The notes: generated by a model from the letters alone, not told the origin. Positions 1 to 14,172 are shown, numbered from the stretch's first letter. The stretch is 64,000 bases of DNA from Andrena cerasifolii (GCF_050908995.1 NC_135132.1:6505001-6569000), one strand, 5' to 3'. Numbers and translations: made by a program.

Positions 1-3000
1 TGTCTCTATTAATACCGTGTCATCAATATTCTTCATTCTTCCCCCTCATTTTGGGGGAAAAAACGATTTCTTCCCTGTGTATAAATAGGATAATTAATCA
101 ACACTTGCTTATTGAAAGAACTGAGTTTTCTAGCTGTCCTAATTTACATTTCGCAACGTATGTGCGATTTTTATACATAAAATAAAAAATCGCTAGCGTA
201 CCAGATTTGTTTATTCATTTCCTGCAAACTACTTCCTCATCTCTGGATTCTGTCTAACAATTATTGAAAAATATGCATTACAGAAAATTTTCATGAATTA
301 TGTGTCACACTATATGTAGCTAACACGGTTATCAATAATCAATAAAGTATAATTATGCACTCAGCTTTAACTATAATTCATGAAAATTTGTCGTTCATGT
401 AAATAATATTCTCGTATACTTCGACACGTAGGCAGAGTAGGAATTAGACTTTACAAATAAAGAGAAATAAAAATGGAATAAATAAGTTTGCTCCGGGCTG
501 AAAAGTAAATTTTCATCGGATGTTTCGGAAAAAAGAAGCTCTCGTTCTTTTTACATCGTGATTCTTTAAAAAAAATAGTCATCTCATTATAATGTCTCTC
601 TTGCTCTTACACTCTCTCTCTTTCTCTCTCTCTCTCTCTTTCTCCCCCCTCCTCTATTACACTACACCCTGATGCTCCTTTGCATAATCTCGATTACACG
701 AATTTTTATTGCGTCCACGAGGTCGGATACGTCTTCGTAGTTACACTTTATCCCAGAAAAATATATATGTTTATATATGTACGTATATATTGTATGCATA
801 TGTATATTTATATACATAACAGAGCCTCAAAATGGAAACATCCACGATAGATACGATTTTCAACTAACATTTAAGAAAGTGAGAAAAAAAAAATCCCCAA
901 ATTTTCAACCTTCAAAAACTGTCAGAAATTTGTTTTCGCCATTTGCAAGTCGAAGTAAGAAAATGTCACCGATTTACTCCTCAAAAAAAAAAAAAATATA
1001 TATTCGGGGTGCAAAATTTAAATACTCCAACAATGAGTATTTAAAGAACTAAAGCAACAAGTGCCCCACTTGAAATAAAACTCAGTATCTAGTAAAAGGT
1101 AGAAACTGAAATTAAAAAAAAAAAAACTAAAAAGTGAAGTGAAATTTTTTTTAATTCCAAATATTAACACTTCCTCTGCCCACGAGTCCACGATGTCGAC
1201 TAAAAATCCCTGCGGAGACCAGGAACACAAAATATCGTCTGCAGACCTCCTCCCTTGCCCATCCAACGACAACGAACAAAAAAGAAAAGGAGGGACAATG
1301 TACAAAGCTAATTTACAAAGGTGTCGTTCGGTTACCCTCTGTATTTCACGGCCCGTTTCCTTCATCCCTCAAACATTTTCCTCCGCGATTCTATATACAC
1401 AATACACTCTCTTTGAACTCTGTGGCTTCCATGTTTCCTTCGGTTTCTCCCTCTTCCGCAAGCGCACCAGACGCATTACATACTCATTATCGCTCCTCGA
1501 CTTAAAATTAATGCCACCCTATGTCCCTCTGCCATCCAAAATCGTACTTTTCTGCGAACTTATCTCGTACTTCGGCAATCAGTGATATTTCGTTTAACAG
1601 CCCCCACCACATACAACTTCCCCCCCACCTCTTAATCGAAAGGCTTGCAATACTGTGTAAGAAAAATAAATACTTTTTTTTTTCTTCGTTTTCCTCTGGT
1701 CGATATTAAAATAAACTTTGAACGGTCTCTTGGATCGTCGAGAAAATAAATACTTCAACGATTTTCTTCTTTAAAGACTCTGTTGGTACTCTTTCTTTCC
1801 TTTTTGAGTTGAAATTCTCCAGCGCCCTCTATTCTTATTCATTCCCTATTTTCTGTTGTACTTGACAGCAGGGTACGTACGTCTTCGACCTCTCAAAGCA
1901 TGGTTGCGAAAAAAGTATTCAACTGGAAACCATAAATTTCGTATCTAAAAAGTCAATTTTCGATTTGAATGGTACTTCGAAATCTATTTTTCCTCGCGAA
2001 GCACGTGAATTTATATTCCTTTTTAACTACGCAATCTCTAAAAAATATTAAAAAATTTTAATTCCACTTAAATAACTAAACTGCAACTTTCGCTACGACT
2101 TTTTAACAGACCAGTTCTGCGACACCTCCGAACTCTTAATTTCAATAGTGAATTTTCCATCTTCACTTTATAAATCGCGAAAGAAATCTTTTCACAAACT
2201 TCTGGATATTCGAAACTCGAATCGCCAATTTAAAATTGCACACAAGCTCTCGAAAATGTTCCCCAAAGATAAAACTTCCACTACACTAAGATAGCAAAAA
2301 AAAATGACTTAGAATCTTCCTGATATTCTCCTAAAAAGTATAAAAATTAAAATCCGAATCTATGTGCAAAAAAAACAAGAGTTAAGACTATAACCTAAAA
2401 ATCCCTCGATACGCCCAGCAGCTTAACATAAAGGATTCCAAAGAACTCGACATAAATTCGCAGCTCGTGAAAAAAGGAGTCAGCCCCGTGAAACACAAAA
2501 CCGGGAACAACGGTCTTCGTCCTTTCCCCAATATATTTCTCGCCTCGTTCCTTCGCAAAAAATACACATCGATTTTAAAAGGACAAATACATATCTCTCG
2601 TAGCTTCCGTCCGGTTTCTTTTTTTCTCTCGCTCCTCCTCCGCCTCCCTAGCTCAGTTTTACTGTACACTCAGGATTCTTCATTTTTCGTCGCCTCTACG
2701 TCACACACACTCCCGCTCTCTCACACCCTCCCTCAGTTCACCCTCCTCTCATCGTGCAACACTGTTTTATATGCTTCATCGTTCAGCGATCGTTAAAATT
2801 ATTGTACATTATTTAATTAGTAATCGTTAGAATATAATATTGTTGATGTACATGTGGCTCCTCGCATGCCCACTGCGGAGAACACGTGAATTACTAGGCA
2901 CGCGCGAATATGGCTGGGGGAATACCCGGAGCGGCCTCCCGAGGATTAGTTTATGCCTTCAGGTCTCTCGGGAGGCCTAAAGACTCTGACGAGCAAATTT

Positions 3001-5090
3001 TTCAGTAATTCAATGCTTTTTACTTAGTGTACTTTCACTTTTTTTTTCTTTTTTTTTTTTCGTTTATAGGTTTACTGAATTGGTATTTCCGGGTACTCGA
3101 AGAGGTTTCTCAGAGCCCCAGTCGACGTATAGTTACGCTTCTCTCAGGGTGGATTTGGATAGGAATTCGGGGATTTTCCGGCGCTGACACAGTGGAATCG
3201 TGAAACCGGTAGCACTGGCATTAATCCACTGAAGAATTAATACCGATACGACTGCGTAATTTAGAAGCTGCACTTCTAGATATTTTAAATTTCACGTGGA
3301 CTAAATCTCGAAATTTCGAACGTTACAAAATATTCAATTTCAAATGCCACTAATTTCGTACCTTCAAGTGCAACCGATTCTGCAACTGCCTGTGTCGCCA
3401 CCTAGGCTACTTCTAATAACCTCGTCTGCGAGGGTATTCACAATTCGTTGAATTGCCAATTTCCAAATTTTTTTTTTATCCGCCGATTGGTTATTTTTCA
3501 AAGTCGACTGGGACACTATTCGCGCCGGCCTAACGAATATCTACGTCATGTAACTTCTATTAAAACGCACACGGGCGAATTAAGTCGAACCGCACCGCCG
3601 CATTGCCAATTTGCAAAAAAAAAACTCCCTGCACCTGCGCGACGAAGTTCTCAACCATTCCCCTCCCTCCACCACACTGGGGGGCGGAGTGCACGCCGAG
3701 TCTCTCCCTTTCACTCACACACACACCCACAGAAGACACATACACACGCTCTCAGTTTCGTTCGAACAGAACTAATTGTTGTACATACAAAGTATCCGTT
3801 GCCATATTTAAAGTTCGCGCGCATGCGCCTTTATGTTGTATACACACGTGTGAATTTAGTGCTGGGAATCGCAACATAACATTTACCACCTCGAGAATCG
3901 TCTTGCCATCTCCCTTTCTCACCTAAGAATAAACGAGCAATCGAAATTCACGTTAGGATTTAAACTACGACTAATTATAAATTCACCTACGCCACCTGCC
4001 AATAAAGGATGAAGGCTAACTTTTTACTTTTTAAACGTTCGGGCGTAACATTTTGTTTCTTCTTCTTCTTTTTCGAATACCACGAATAGCATGCAGCAAT
4101 AGCCAACGATACGAGAATTTAGAAATAGCAGTCTTCGTGAAATTAATCTACAAACCAGCGGTTCTCAATGGCGTATATTGCAAAGAAGTTGAGAACACTC
4201 AGCGAAAAGTGAGCCGTTTTAAGGTGCACCTCAGCTACGAACTACCTAACAAAAATTTTTACACTCGAGGACGTCCGAAAGCCGGCCGGGTTGAGAACCG
4301 CTGGCAGAACGTTCGCGCATGAACTATTCGAATATTCGAGAGCAGTCACCGAGTCGCCGCCGATACCGAAAAAGAGGAACAACGCCCCGATAGGTTATAG
4401 TGACTTCAACAAATGCCTCTAAAGAATTTCGAATCGAATTTAACAAATCTAATCTACTAGAATCACAAGTCTTATGCTGCAGTCTCTGCAAAGTCGATCG
4501 ACCTTTGAATGCTCCTTATCGATACGAAGACACTCGCCGTAATCTCGTGCGAAAAAAGTTTCCGTTGCCATACAACAACCGCTTAAGGTAACGCCCTTAG
4601 AAACAACATTCCCATTCGCAAAGGCGACTTGATTCCCATCACTTGTACGTGTACGTGTATGTGTTCGTGTACGTGTGTCCGTGTGAGTGTGCAACCTAGC
4701 GAATATATAATATATTGTATAATATAAAACGCTCCAAATAGAAATAATATTTTACCAATTATCAATCGAATGCGGGACTAAAACTGCCCGTTCCAAGATT
4801 TTTCTCGTTTTCCCATTATTTTTTTCTTTTTCGTTTTCATCTAAAACGTTACAACAATAATTCAGTCTAATACATTCCAAAAGCACCAATTCGTTAAAAA
4901 GAGTCCCTTTTTTCCCTTTCCAATGTGGCCGAACATGCGGGGCTCGGGCCTGGTAATTCCTCGAGAAATTCTTACGTTCCCGCGATCAAAAGTCCGATAC
5001 ATGTTGCTTAACGTCTAAAAAAAGAGCCGAAATCTTACGATCGTTTCGTGTAATTTCACACCGAATTCTCGTTTAACAATAGTTCCGATA
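1..5090. other. Flank with no recognised gene
   Basis: This is AT-rich sequence with scattered homopolymers and one pyrimidine microsatellite (611-645). Open frames are under 150 codons, low in complexity and lack family motifs on either strand. A distal EcR 3' UTR cannot be excluded for part of it. I see no RNA gene or clear mobile element. Confidence 0.4.
611..645. repeat. (CT)n microsatellite
   Basis: This is a run of CT dinucleotides with a few TTT interruptions, followed by a C-rich tract. Confidence 0.9.
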
Positions 5091-5119
5091 TTTTATAATT
5101 AATATGTATAGTAAGTATG

Positions 5120-6335
5120 TATATATAGTTTCTATAGTAGAAGATACAATACGCCTTTTCGGGTTGCATTTCGCGTTCTTCGAACAAGCGCACGCTATGT
5201 GTATCGTGTGCCTCGGACGATCGGTTGGCTCTTGTAATAGTTGTATAGTTGAATTAAAAAGCAGGGGTCCATTAAATTTTGTTTGATACTCGTTTGTAGA
5301 TAAAACAAGTTGCTGAATATTCTGTACACGTACCACAACTTGGAGAATGTAGTATAGTTCCGGAAAAGTAAAGTATAGTTGCATAAATTGCAAGTATAGT
5401 TTTGTCAAGACGGGTAGTCTATACTCTATTCGGCTTGCCTTTCTGCTGTGGCGAGTGAGAGGGACTGAGAAGGGACTGGCAGCGACAACCCATCAATTAC
5501 GGTCGGCACTGTCGCGGCGTCGTCTTTTGGAAACAGATGGAATAGTTCTCTCCGATACCTCTCATTGCCGCTGCAACTATAAAAGAAGTAGCAGCGATAT
5601 CGACCGCTTCTTTTACGTGTGATATAACTTCTTCTATCCTCTGATAGTTGATTATATATTTCTAGAAAGATTCCGGTAGATATAGTTGCTAGAATAGTTG
5701 GCAACTATACTCAACTATTGCAACTACTACGCCTTTGGGGAAGAAAACTAAACCGACAGGGGCTTTACAGTAATGAATCTCAGAAGTAGACTAAATTAAA
5801 AATGACTGAATATAGTTAACACACCATAGAGGTTAGATGTAAGCAATAGTTGAATTTGTAAATGTTTGTCTGATCACAATCGACTCAATAAGAATAACAT
5901 TAGACTTCAATTGATAAAAAATTTAGTTAGTCTTGCAACTATAGTTCAACTATAATGCAACTATAGGCTAGAAATACTTTAAAACTATACGCAAAACGCA
6001 ATGCAACAGAATTCTAAATCAGATAATATCCAAAACAAAACTGAATTTCAACTATAAGACAATTACGCGACGCAACTATATAGTAACTATAGCTGAAGAA
6101 TTTTTCAACTATAAACTACTATAATGTTACTATACTTCAAATTTCGGAGTCAAATGTCATCTGGTTATGTTGCAACTACAGTCCAACTATACTTTTAAAA
6201 CGCAACTATACTTCACCTTAAATTTGTGACGTGAAATTAAGTGAAATATCACATTTCTGACGATAAAAGCACTGCAGCAGACGCTAGTTTCAAATTAAAA
6301 TTCCACATAATTAACCATAAACCATCAACTATACC
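5120..6335. repeat. Cluster of TATAGTTG / CAACTATA motifs with strand switch
   Basis: About 1.2 kb in which the octamer TATAGTTG or its complement, in full or in 6-7 base form, recurs more than 20 times. The left part (about 5120-5700) carries mainly TATAGTT(G) on the plus strand. The right part (about 5700-6335) carries mainly (C)AACTATA, so the block is roughly inverted and could fold on itself. Spacing is irregular, so this is not a simple tandem array. Clear examples are at 5237-5251, 5352-5400, 5679-5725, 5933-5967 and 6080-6215. No coding frame explains it. Confidence 0.7.
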
Positions 6336-6476
6336 TTCCCTCAGCCGATCGAACAAGTATGTCGTGTGTGTACGAGTGTAAACAATTCACACCAATGTGT
6401 CCGTTAAATTTTTTTTTCATGCGTGCGTGCGTGACTGCGCTCCCTGTGTGTCGCAAGTACAAACGTGAGTGTTTAA

Positions 6477-6556
6477 GTATTAGTAGTAGTAATAGCAGCA
6501 GTAACAGTAGCAGTAATAGTAATAATAGTAGTAATAGTAGTAGTAGTAGTAGTAAG
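6477..6556. repeat. (AGT)n trinucleotide repeat
   Basis: An 80-base tract of AGT with AGC, AAC and AAT variants. It produces poly-Ser, poly-Leu and poly-Tyr open frames in different readings, none of which looks like a gene. It may be transcribed within an extended EcR 3' UTR. Confidence 0.9.
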
Positions 6557-7764
6557 TCGACCGGGTGCACATCCGACGAGGGCAGGTCCTAAACTGACAA
6601 ACGACGACGGTCGCGTTTTTTCTTGGGACACTAAATACCAAGGGGACATTTTGTACGATTAAAGGTGCCAGTATCACCCTCTGGCATTTCACTTTGTTAA
6701 CTTTGTTACTTCGTTAATTTCCCTTCCTCTCCTCTGCCATTCGCAGCCCTATCATTCGCATCCTCAGACTTATATGTGTGCCTAGCAGCGATGTTAGTCC
6801 TAATATCTCACTTTCTATAATAAAATCAATGTTGAACGTTTCATCGGTAGTACGTTTAAAATTTTGTACGTTTTTCGCCTCGTGAACGCTGTGTACTTTC
6901 GTGTTAGTATTGGTAGCCCTGAAAATTTTGTTAGTCGAGGTTAGTACTCGCTACTTATGGTTCTCAATTGTTGAGTGAAATTCCGCCTGAACGATTAATA
7001 CACGAATTCAAGAATTACTTGTCACAATTGCGAAATAATTTTATCAAGACTACTACTATATCACAAGAACTTGAATGGTAACAAATTTAAAAAATCAGGG
7101 GAATTTTCTCAATGCTAAAACGAGTGTTTGACTTGTTAGTTGATGATATAGTAGCCTTTAACGATTACGAATTGTTTACATGAAAACCAAAAATTTTCAG
7201 ACTATATTTCTTTCCAAGATGGCTACTATATTAATTTTATTTCAGGCGAAACAGAAGAATGTGAGTCAAGAAGTGGTAAGAGTCAGACCAGTTTCGCACA
7301 GAATTTTAAGGCTTAATTTCCATGGAAAAAATTCTTTGCGAGACTGGCCCAAGAAATCCAGCATATACCGAAAAGCGTGCGGATTGGGGCGGGGGCAAGA
7401 AGACAACACGAATTTCGTGGTTCGATTAAAATTCTCAGGGCTCCTTACATTTCTTCTCGTTACAAACAATTATGCATATGTACAATAGTAGGAATTCTTA
7501 TTCCACGGACGAGAGAAAAGCAAAAGATGAGACGACCGTACCGTTCTCGCGTCTAACCCAAGAAAATAACATATAAACTACCATAACAAAGTATAATCAT
7601 TTAACTTTATTTATAATAATCACCTTCAGCTCATAAGCTTCCTCCGTTCCTTGCTTCTTTCCTCATCTTTCAACAGCTTCCAATAAATTAAAACGACTCT
7701 CCCTCTGTCTCGCGATTCACAACAAGAACCTTCTTCACTCTCTCGCTCTCTGCCTTGCTCCCCC

Positions 7765-7803
7765 ACTCTCTCTCTCTCTCTTTCTCTCTCTCTCACACAC
7801 ACG
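7765..7803. repeat. (CT)n microsatellite
   Basis: A CT dinucleotide run that grades into CA repeats. Confidence 0.9.
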
Positions 7804-8738
7804 CAGGGCCGAACGTTGCCTCCAATAAGAAAATACCGTATTCTCAGCCGCCTGTCGGCTAATTTACGAAACGAGGTACGAATAATCGTTTATTCTTCCC
7901 GCTTCGACGCGAAAATCTTGACTTACGCTCACGATGGCCGACTGCTGCGCCAAACGGCCAATGTTTGCGGCAAAAGCGGGAAGAGGGTGCGAAATTCCCT
8001 GGGAACCGATATTGTGCTTTATTCCAGATGACTCGGATATTCTACATTCAGAATACCTGGACTTAAAAGCCGCAAGTAACCGAGAAACGACCACCCCAAT
8101 AAGGAGATACTGCAGCCTAGTCATCAGCACGCAAATCTTCAGACCTTCGCTAGCATCAAGAAAACCTCCTATTATCATTTTTTTTTCAGAAGATTGATGT
8201 CTCATCTTACTAAAGCGAATCCAACTCTGGAAACTCCATATAATACCAATCCAAGAGCCATGACTCCAAGCCATAACACTTTAAATGTCTAACCAGCCAG
8301 AGCATCAGTCCCAAAGGGATGAGCCTCTAAGCTAGGACACAGAGTTTCCACTTTTTACAATTAAAATTCTGATAAAAACTGACTAAAAATGCAAGAGTTC
8401 TCATCTTTTGAAAAGATCGCTAGACAGTTTATCTCTTCGAGGAGAGTAATAGAAAGTATGACTAGCCCAAGTACTCCACACTCTCCTTATCAGGCCCAAC
8501 CAATTCTGCACCGTCTTCTCGCGATTTTCCACCGCGAATACGTGTCGAGCGATCGTCACCGTGCTCGTAAACCGATCTCGACTATTTACACGATGCATCT
8601 GCGTCTAGTTTTATGTACATATACAGAGCGAAAGAGACACCTAGGAGAAACGGACAGATCAGGGTACCCGGGCGGACAAACAGACAAGACAAGAGAGATT
8701 GCGGCACGATTGCGCGTACATGGTGGGTACATAATCAG

Positions 8739-8773
8739 CGTGTGTGTGTGTGTGTGTGTGCGTGCGTGTGTGT
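8739..8773. repeat. (GT)n microsatellite
   Basis: A TG dinucleotide run with CG interruptions near its right end. Confidence 0.9.
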
Positions 8774-11700
8774 TTGATGTCCCGTGTATGTGTATGAACG
8801 TGTGCGCGCGCGTATGCATGTGTTACGTGTACAACGTGTGGCTCGTCACATTTAAAAGGAGTATTATAGTTGTCCCTTAAAAAACAGAGAAAACTCGAGT
8901 CTACGCTTGGCAGTATCATGAACAAATCGCTCGCTCGTCCTCGTCAAACGGCAATTCGAAATCGAGCGGGCGCACGTGTGTGTATATATACGTATATTAT
9001 TATATATTTTTTGTGTATTTTTTTTCGTCGCATTTTTTTTTTTTTAATCGCTTAATATCCCTATGTTTCGCCAGTGACGCGCGTGGTAGTGTCTTTTTTT
9101 TTTCTTCTTTTGTATAATAATCGTTATGCAGCAGCTTCGCTCGTCGGCTGGAATCGCGAGGAGAAACGACTACGACATTTAGACAATGAGAAATCGACGT
9201 CAACGGTTAACACCCTTGGCAGTGATCGTAGAATTGCGTGTGTTCTTTTTTTTTTTCTTTCAACGTGTCTCTGCGTACGTACTTGTCCTGTTGACGCGCG
9301 TGTGTGTGTGTACGGTGTTCTGTGTCCATGCGAGTGCGGCTTCTCCTTTTACTCTTAGCTCTTGGCATTCCCTAGCGCGCTCCGCTCCACGCAACGTGTC
9401 CCCTCTTGCGCTCCATCTACCTCTGATTGCCACTTCCATCGTCCTCTCTCCTCCTCGCGCGCGCAGTAACATTGTGACCGGTTTCTGATTTAACGAAGGA
9501 TGCGGTTCACCTTGATTCCCAACCGTCTCCAGGCGAATCTCTAAGCGTCAGAGCCGCTGGGAGAGGGAACTGCTTCGGGCGGTTCGGCTCCGGCGCTGCT
9601 CAGTCAGCGCCATCTGTCGCCTAGCGCGGGAACCAGCTCGCGTTGGGGAATCACGTGACAGCGCCCGGCGGGTCCACCGCTCCAAGGGGAAGCCCCTACC
9701 CCGGTTATGCGACCGTGCTAAGCTCTACGAAACGAAACGGTATCGGGGACGACCTGCCGTCGACGGTGCATGAAGAGCTTTTATTCAGCGCCTCAAGGTG
9801 CAGGGATCTCGTCGTTTCTCGCTGGCCGTTCTAGGTGGCTCTGCCTGCGCGCAGAGCTGACGCTCCTCGGACCTCGTCTCTTCACTAGGACTTTTTATTG
9901 CACGATTTTGGATTTAGCGTAAAACGGGGAGTACCCGAAAGCTTCGCTTTATTCGAAGAATCGAGCTCTGGAATCTTTTCTGCCTGCGAGAAGTTTTACC
10001 TCGTGCCTCGGGTTTGCTGAGTTTTACTCTATAAACCCTTCGATAGGGGACATTACTTTCGAATCACTTTCTTTAGCTTCCACGGGAAGCGGGACAATAT
10101 CGGATAATTATGACGATGTTACCAGTTTCGGGATCTTTCCCGCTGCTATCCATGGACAGCGTTTTGAAACTCAACATCTTAGAGAGATTAAGTCTGACAA
10201 AAGAGGGTAGCGATAATTACATTAAATTGGCATAAAAGGAGAGAGAGCTTGACCCTTCGAGGCGAAAGCTGAGCGAAGTCTCGTGGGAACGCCAGCCTCT
10301 GCTCCAAGCTAGGGCCAATCTGATAAAGTGCGAACAGACCCACAATGATTGCACCTCGTTTAACGAATTACATATCTAGACGGTGGTTTACCTAAAGCGA
10401 ATCGAAAGGAGGTGTCTCAAGTACGAGTAGACGATTTTACAAGCTGTCCTCGCGCGCAGCACGCTTAAACATTACACTTTAAGAATTATAGAGTCCAAAC
10501 GAACGTGTTTTCATCGATGGTCGTCGACCCGTGGGAGCTGTAGTGACGCTCGCTGCCATGGCTCGACGATGCACAGCTACTTTAGAAGTGTATATAATAG
10601 GCAATGTTGTCGCAATGTGTCGTGTCTTTAAGAAACTCATTCCCTGCTCCCTACCCATTCATCACCCCATTCTCTCTCTCCCACTTTCTCTCTGTTTCTC
10701 TCGCAGAAACGGCGATGCTGAAAGCACTCAATATGGTAGATGCACGTGTGTGTGGTACAACAATGCAGAGTACGGGCGCGTGCAAGTGTTTCTTTGTGTG
10801 TTGGCTTTGTACAGGTTTCCTGCGCCCCAGCGTGTTACTGGCGGAGCCATGGATTCCCCGCTTGCCTGAGATCCTCGACTTTTGCTTTACCTTGACTTTT
10901 TCTCTTCGAACGAAATTCCTTGATCGTCCACGGTAACGATACAAATAATACATATTCTTTTAGCAAACTTCCAAGCGCTTCAAAATCAGAAATAGAAGTC
11001 TCAGAAACACTAACACCTATTGTATTCTCTTCGAAAACATTTTCTTCAATGCTGCCGTTGGCACTTGCACTGGGGCAGTACCTGCGTTCAAGTATTTTCT
11101 CTCAGCAAAAGCCAAGTCTATCAGCAACCAGCGATTACCACGTTGCTCCCCAGCAATGTTTGGAGACGGTGCCCGTGTTCCTAGGAGTATATCTTCGCTG
11201 AGCTCAGAGAACGATGCGTGTCGCGTTGAAAGGGAAGCGACAAGCATGTCGATGATCGATGGCGGTGATGGTTCGCGTCACATTCTTTCCTTCCTCCAGG
11301 TATGTCTCCTCCAGATTTTCATCTTCGCATCCCTTAGTTCTGCTCCATGCCTCTAACAACGTTGTTTATCCGTGGGTGTACACTCTGCGGTGTGGCAGTG
11401 TCCGCCTGGCGGCGTTTTACGTGGTGTACAGGTTCTTATTCATTTGTTTTGTCGGGGCGTATCGATAGTCCCCTTTCGATATACCAGGTCGTCCCGAGGC
11501 GTCGAAGGTGTTCTAAGATGATTGTTCTCTCGATGACAGATTGATGCACGTCGCTGCTCTTCGCGGGAGGGGAGGCTCTTCCTGGTCGAGCGCCTCGGAC
11601 CGACGTGACCGAAGGAAACGTCTTTAGACGTGCGCACGGCTTAATGTCGCCTGCTTTTGCTTCGGTTTAACGTGTGACAGGTATAACATTACAATAGTAA

Positions 11701-12086
11701 AACACGATACGTACGATGTTTCTAGTCGTCCTAGGCGAAGTACTAGTAGTCGTTCCCTTCTGCCTCTACGTTCACCCGGTGGAACTATCGCTCTCATCAG
11801 CCTGCCCCTATCCTCGCATCCGCGCTTGTCCGAAGTTAACATCGTCGACCCTCCCTTCCTCGACGCAAAATAACAGATCACCCGCGCGCACCTTCGCGCC
11901 CGTCCTTCTCGTCACCATCGCGCGCGTTATACACGTTACACGAATTACGTTACATGTTTTTTTTTTTCGTTTAACTTGCGTTTTGGTACTTACTACGGAA
12001 TACAACTGCGTACAATCAGTTAATAGCATAGAGTTACAGTGTTACAACATCGAGAATCTTAGTGTATATGTATCTGTAACGACGCT

Positions 12087-12111
12087 TGTGTGTGTGTGTG
12101 TGTGTGTGTGC
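12087..12111. repeat. (TG)n microsatellite
   Basis: Twelve uninterrupted TG units. Confidence 0.9.
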
Positions 12112-12730
12112 CAATCCCCGTCGCAATTTCAGACTATGATCTCCAGCCTACTAGATGATATCCCCTCATCCAATTCCGCGAGTATGTCGGTATTTGTGGA
12201 CGTATCTGTGCATGTGTTTTGTGTGTGAGTGTGTGACTGTTTGTTACTCTCCAGTTGGGGTACAAGTTTCTGTGTCGCGAAGAGGCCGACTGCAAAATGG
12301 TTACAGAGGCTGTTGCGTTATGTTTGCCTGAGTTTGCAGTGCCCTCCTCCTAGTTGTTATCGACGATCGAGTGTTTTTAGCTAGCATAGTATGTCACAGG
12401 GCCTGGCGAGTCTCAGAATTCCAAATCGTCAATCGATCTCCTAACCCCAGTGGCTTCCTTCTAGATCACCTAATCAGTGGCTCCCTCTAGATCACCCTAT
12501 AACACGATTGTATCCTCGTGTTGCGCGACCCTGTTCCGTGTTTCTCCATAGAAAGATCTTTGTTCCTTGTTCCTCACCTCACATTCAGTTCTTGTCAGTT
12601 TCTCGCGAAACCAATTTCCACCCCTTCTGCCCCATCATTTTTCACTCACTCTCTACTTCCCCCTTTCACTCATTTTTCTCACCGCCTAAATAATTAACTC
12701 CACGATTGCTCACACTCTCCCTCACTTTCG

Positions 12731-12732
12731 CG

Positions 12733-12770
<38 letters not shown>
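12731..12770. repeat. (CT)n microsatellite
   Basis: A CT run of about 40 bases with one TTT interruption. It is a GA tract on the EcR-sense strand. Confidence 0.9.
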
Positions 12771-12811
12771 GCACAGATTTACAATATTTTACTTGATTTT
12801 GTTGATTTTTT

Positions 12812-12817
12812 TTTATT
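12812..12817 (-). terminator. Candidate poly(A) signal AATAAA
   Basis: This minus-strand AATAAA lies about 1.36 kb after the EcR stop. It is followed within 60 bases by a TTGTAAATCTGTGC segment and then a long GA tract. It is weak evidence on its own. Confidence 0.2.
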
Positions 12818-13341
12818 AAAAAATTAAAACGGACGGTTAAATTTCATGGTTTCGTTTGTCGGTGAGCCGATGTCCGCTGCTGAAGGCACAAGGCTTTGCA
12901 CTTGAACTCGGTCACCTAGCCTAGCTTCACTGACTTACTACAACCTACTACCAACTAGCCTCGCTTACTTACTTTACTTACTTCCTACGTTTTCTACTAC
13001 GTTACTCCATCCCCGTCTCGCCCGATCCCTCACCGCACTCTGCCACGATCCTCAGCCAATTTTTATCGCGAAAAAGAAAATCCTGACGCGCGCAAATGCC
13101 AAAGCCTCATCTCCGACCTTTATCCATCGCTGAAAACAGTTCACCCCGCCTCGTCGATCTCAAAGCACACGTAACCCTTTCTCTCCCACTCTCTCGAACC
13201 TCTCAGCGATCTCCCTCTATCCCACCCGTCTCACCATCTCGTATAAACAATGTACATGCTAGCAATATATTATTATGCTATGTGTGTGATATAGACTCTA
13301 TGGTATCATTATGTATAATCGTATCATTTGTCACTCTTCTT

Positions 13342-13347
13342 TTTATT
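13342..13347 (-). terminator. Candidate poly(A) signal AATAAA
   Basis: This is the first AATAAA on the minus strand about 830 bases after the EcR stop. The downstream element is only weakly G/U-rich. It is one of several candidates. Confidence 0.2.
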
Positions 13348-14172
13348 TGTTACATCGCACTCGATTCGTGGGCGATCCCAGGCTCGCTGCTCAACAGCTG
13401 GGCCCGGGCTCCATCTTTCTACCTCTTTACCTCCCTCGCCCGCACACACGCTACCAGTGCGATAATCCTCTGTCATCCCTCGCCACTCTGCCTCCTCGCT
13501 CCCAATTGCACGCATACAATACACACAGACACACGCGCATACTCTCCCTTTCATTCCGTGTCCTTAGCTCCTTACTTAGATTCGTACAGCTTAATCATCT
13601 CCGTCCAACGCGCCTGCCTTAAACTCGGTACCTTACACATTATACAGTAGACATTTACATATCGATTCCGGGGGTAGCCAGGTAGAGGATATAGTAATAA
13701 CATAACTGTAGGTAGCTCCTTATTACAGTCTCTGTACTGTCTCTACGTATCACAGCCTGGGTGCCTCGCCACTGCCTTCGTTCCCTTCATCATCACCCAC
13801 CCCATTCCCCTCGAGCTCGTCCGCCACGCGTCGTGGGCCCGAGAGCGCGCCTGCCTGACAGTGTCACCCTCGCGTGCAGCCCCTCGGTCGAGGGGTCACG
13901 CAGAAGAGCCTCGAAGAAGGAGAGAAGCGACCGCAGAACGACCTGGGGCCACCCTCCTGGGGCTCGTGGTCGACTCGCGACGTTGAGGCAGTGGCATGGG
14001 TGGTGCACTAGTGCAAGAGTCGCGCGTCCACGTCCTCCTGGGTTCCCTCTTCCTCTCTATCTATCTCTATGCCGCTGCTGCGCTCCAGCGTCGTCATCAC
14101 TCGACGTCGTGCGGACTGATCAAACACTGTTTAGCCGATCGGCGCGGGCGCCGGTGACCGGCTACGGGGAAA

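Larger units (their letters stand above)
6557..12810. other. Region downstream of EcR without a recognised gene
   Basis: No exon or RNA gene is supported. It contains microsatellites (7765-7803, 8739-8773, 12087-12111, 12731-12770), a GC-richer stretch at about 9,500-9,850 and many T-runs. Minus-strand TGTANATA Pumilio-type octamers occur at about 7477-7484, 8582-8589 and 8613-8620, which would fit a long 3' UTR if EcR transcripts reach here. That is inference. Confidence 0.35.
12812..14172 (-). other. EcR: Probable proximal 3' UTR of EcR
   Basis: This is the sequence immediately after the EcR stop codon. It has no convincing coding frame. The first 400 bases are GC-rich and the rest is pyrimidine-rich on the plus strand. 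Minus-strand AATAAA hexamers occur at 13342-13347 and 12812-12817, giving possible 3' UTRs of roughly 0.8 or 1.4 kb, but many further hexamers exist downstream and insect EcR 3' UTRs can be much longer. The end is therefore not determined from sequence. Confidence 0.4.

Noticed and set aside
6325..6692. Poly-Leu, poly-Ser and poly-Tyr frames
   Set aside because: All three come from different readings of the (AGT)n microsatellite.
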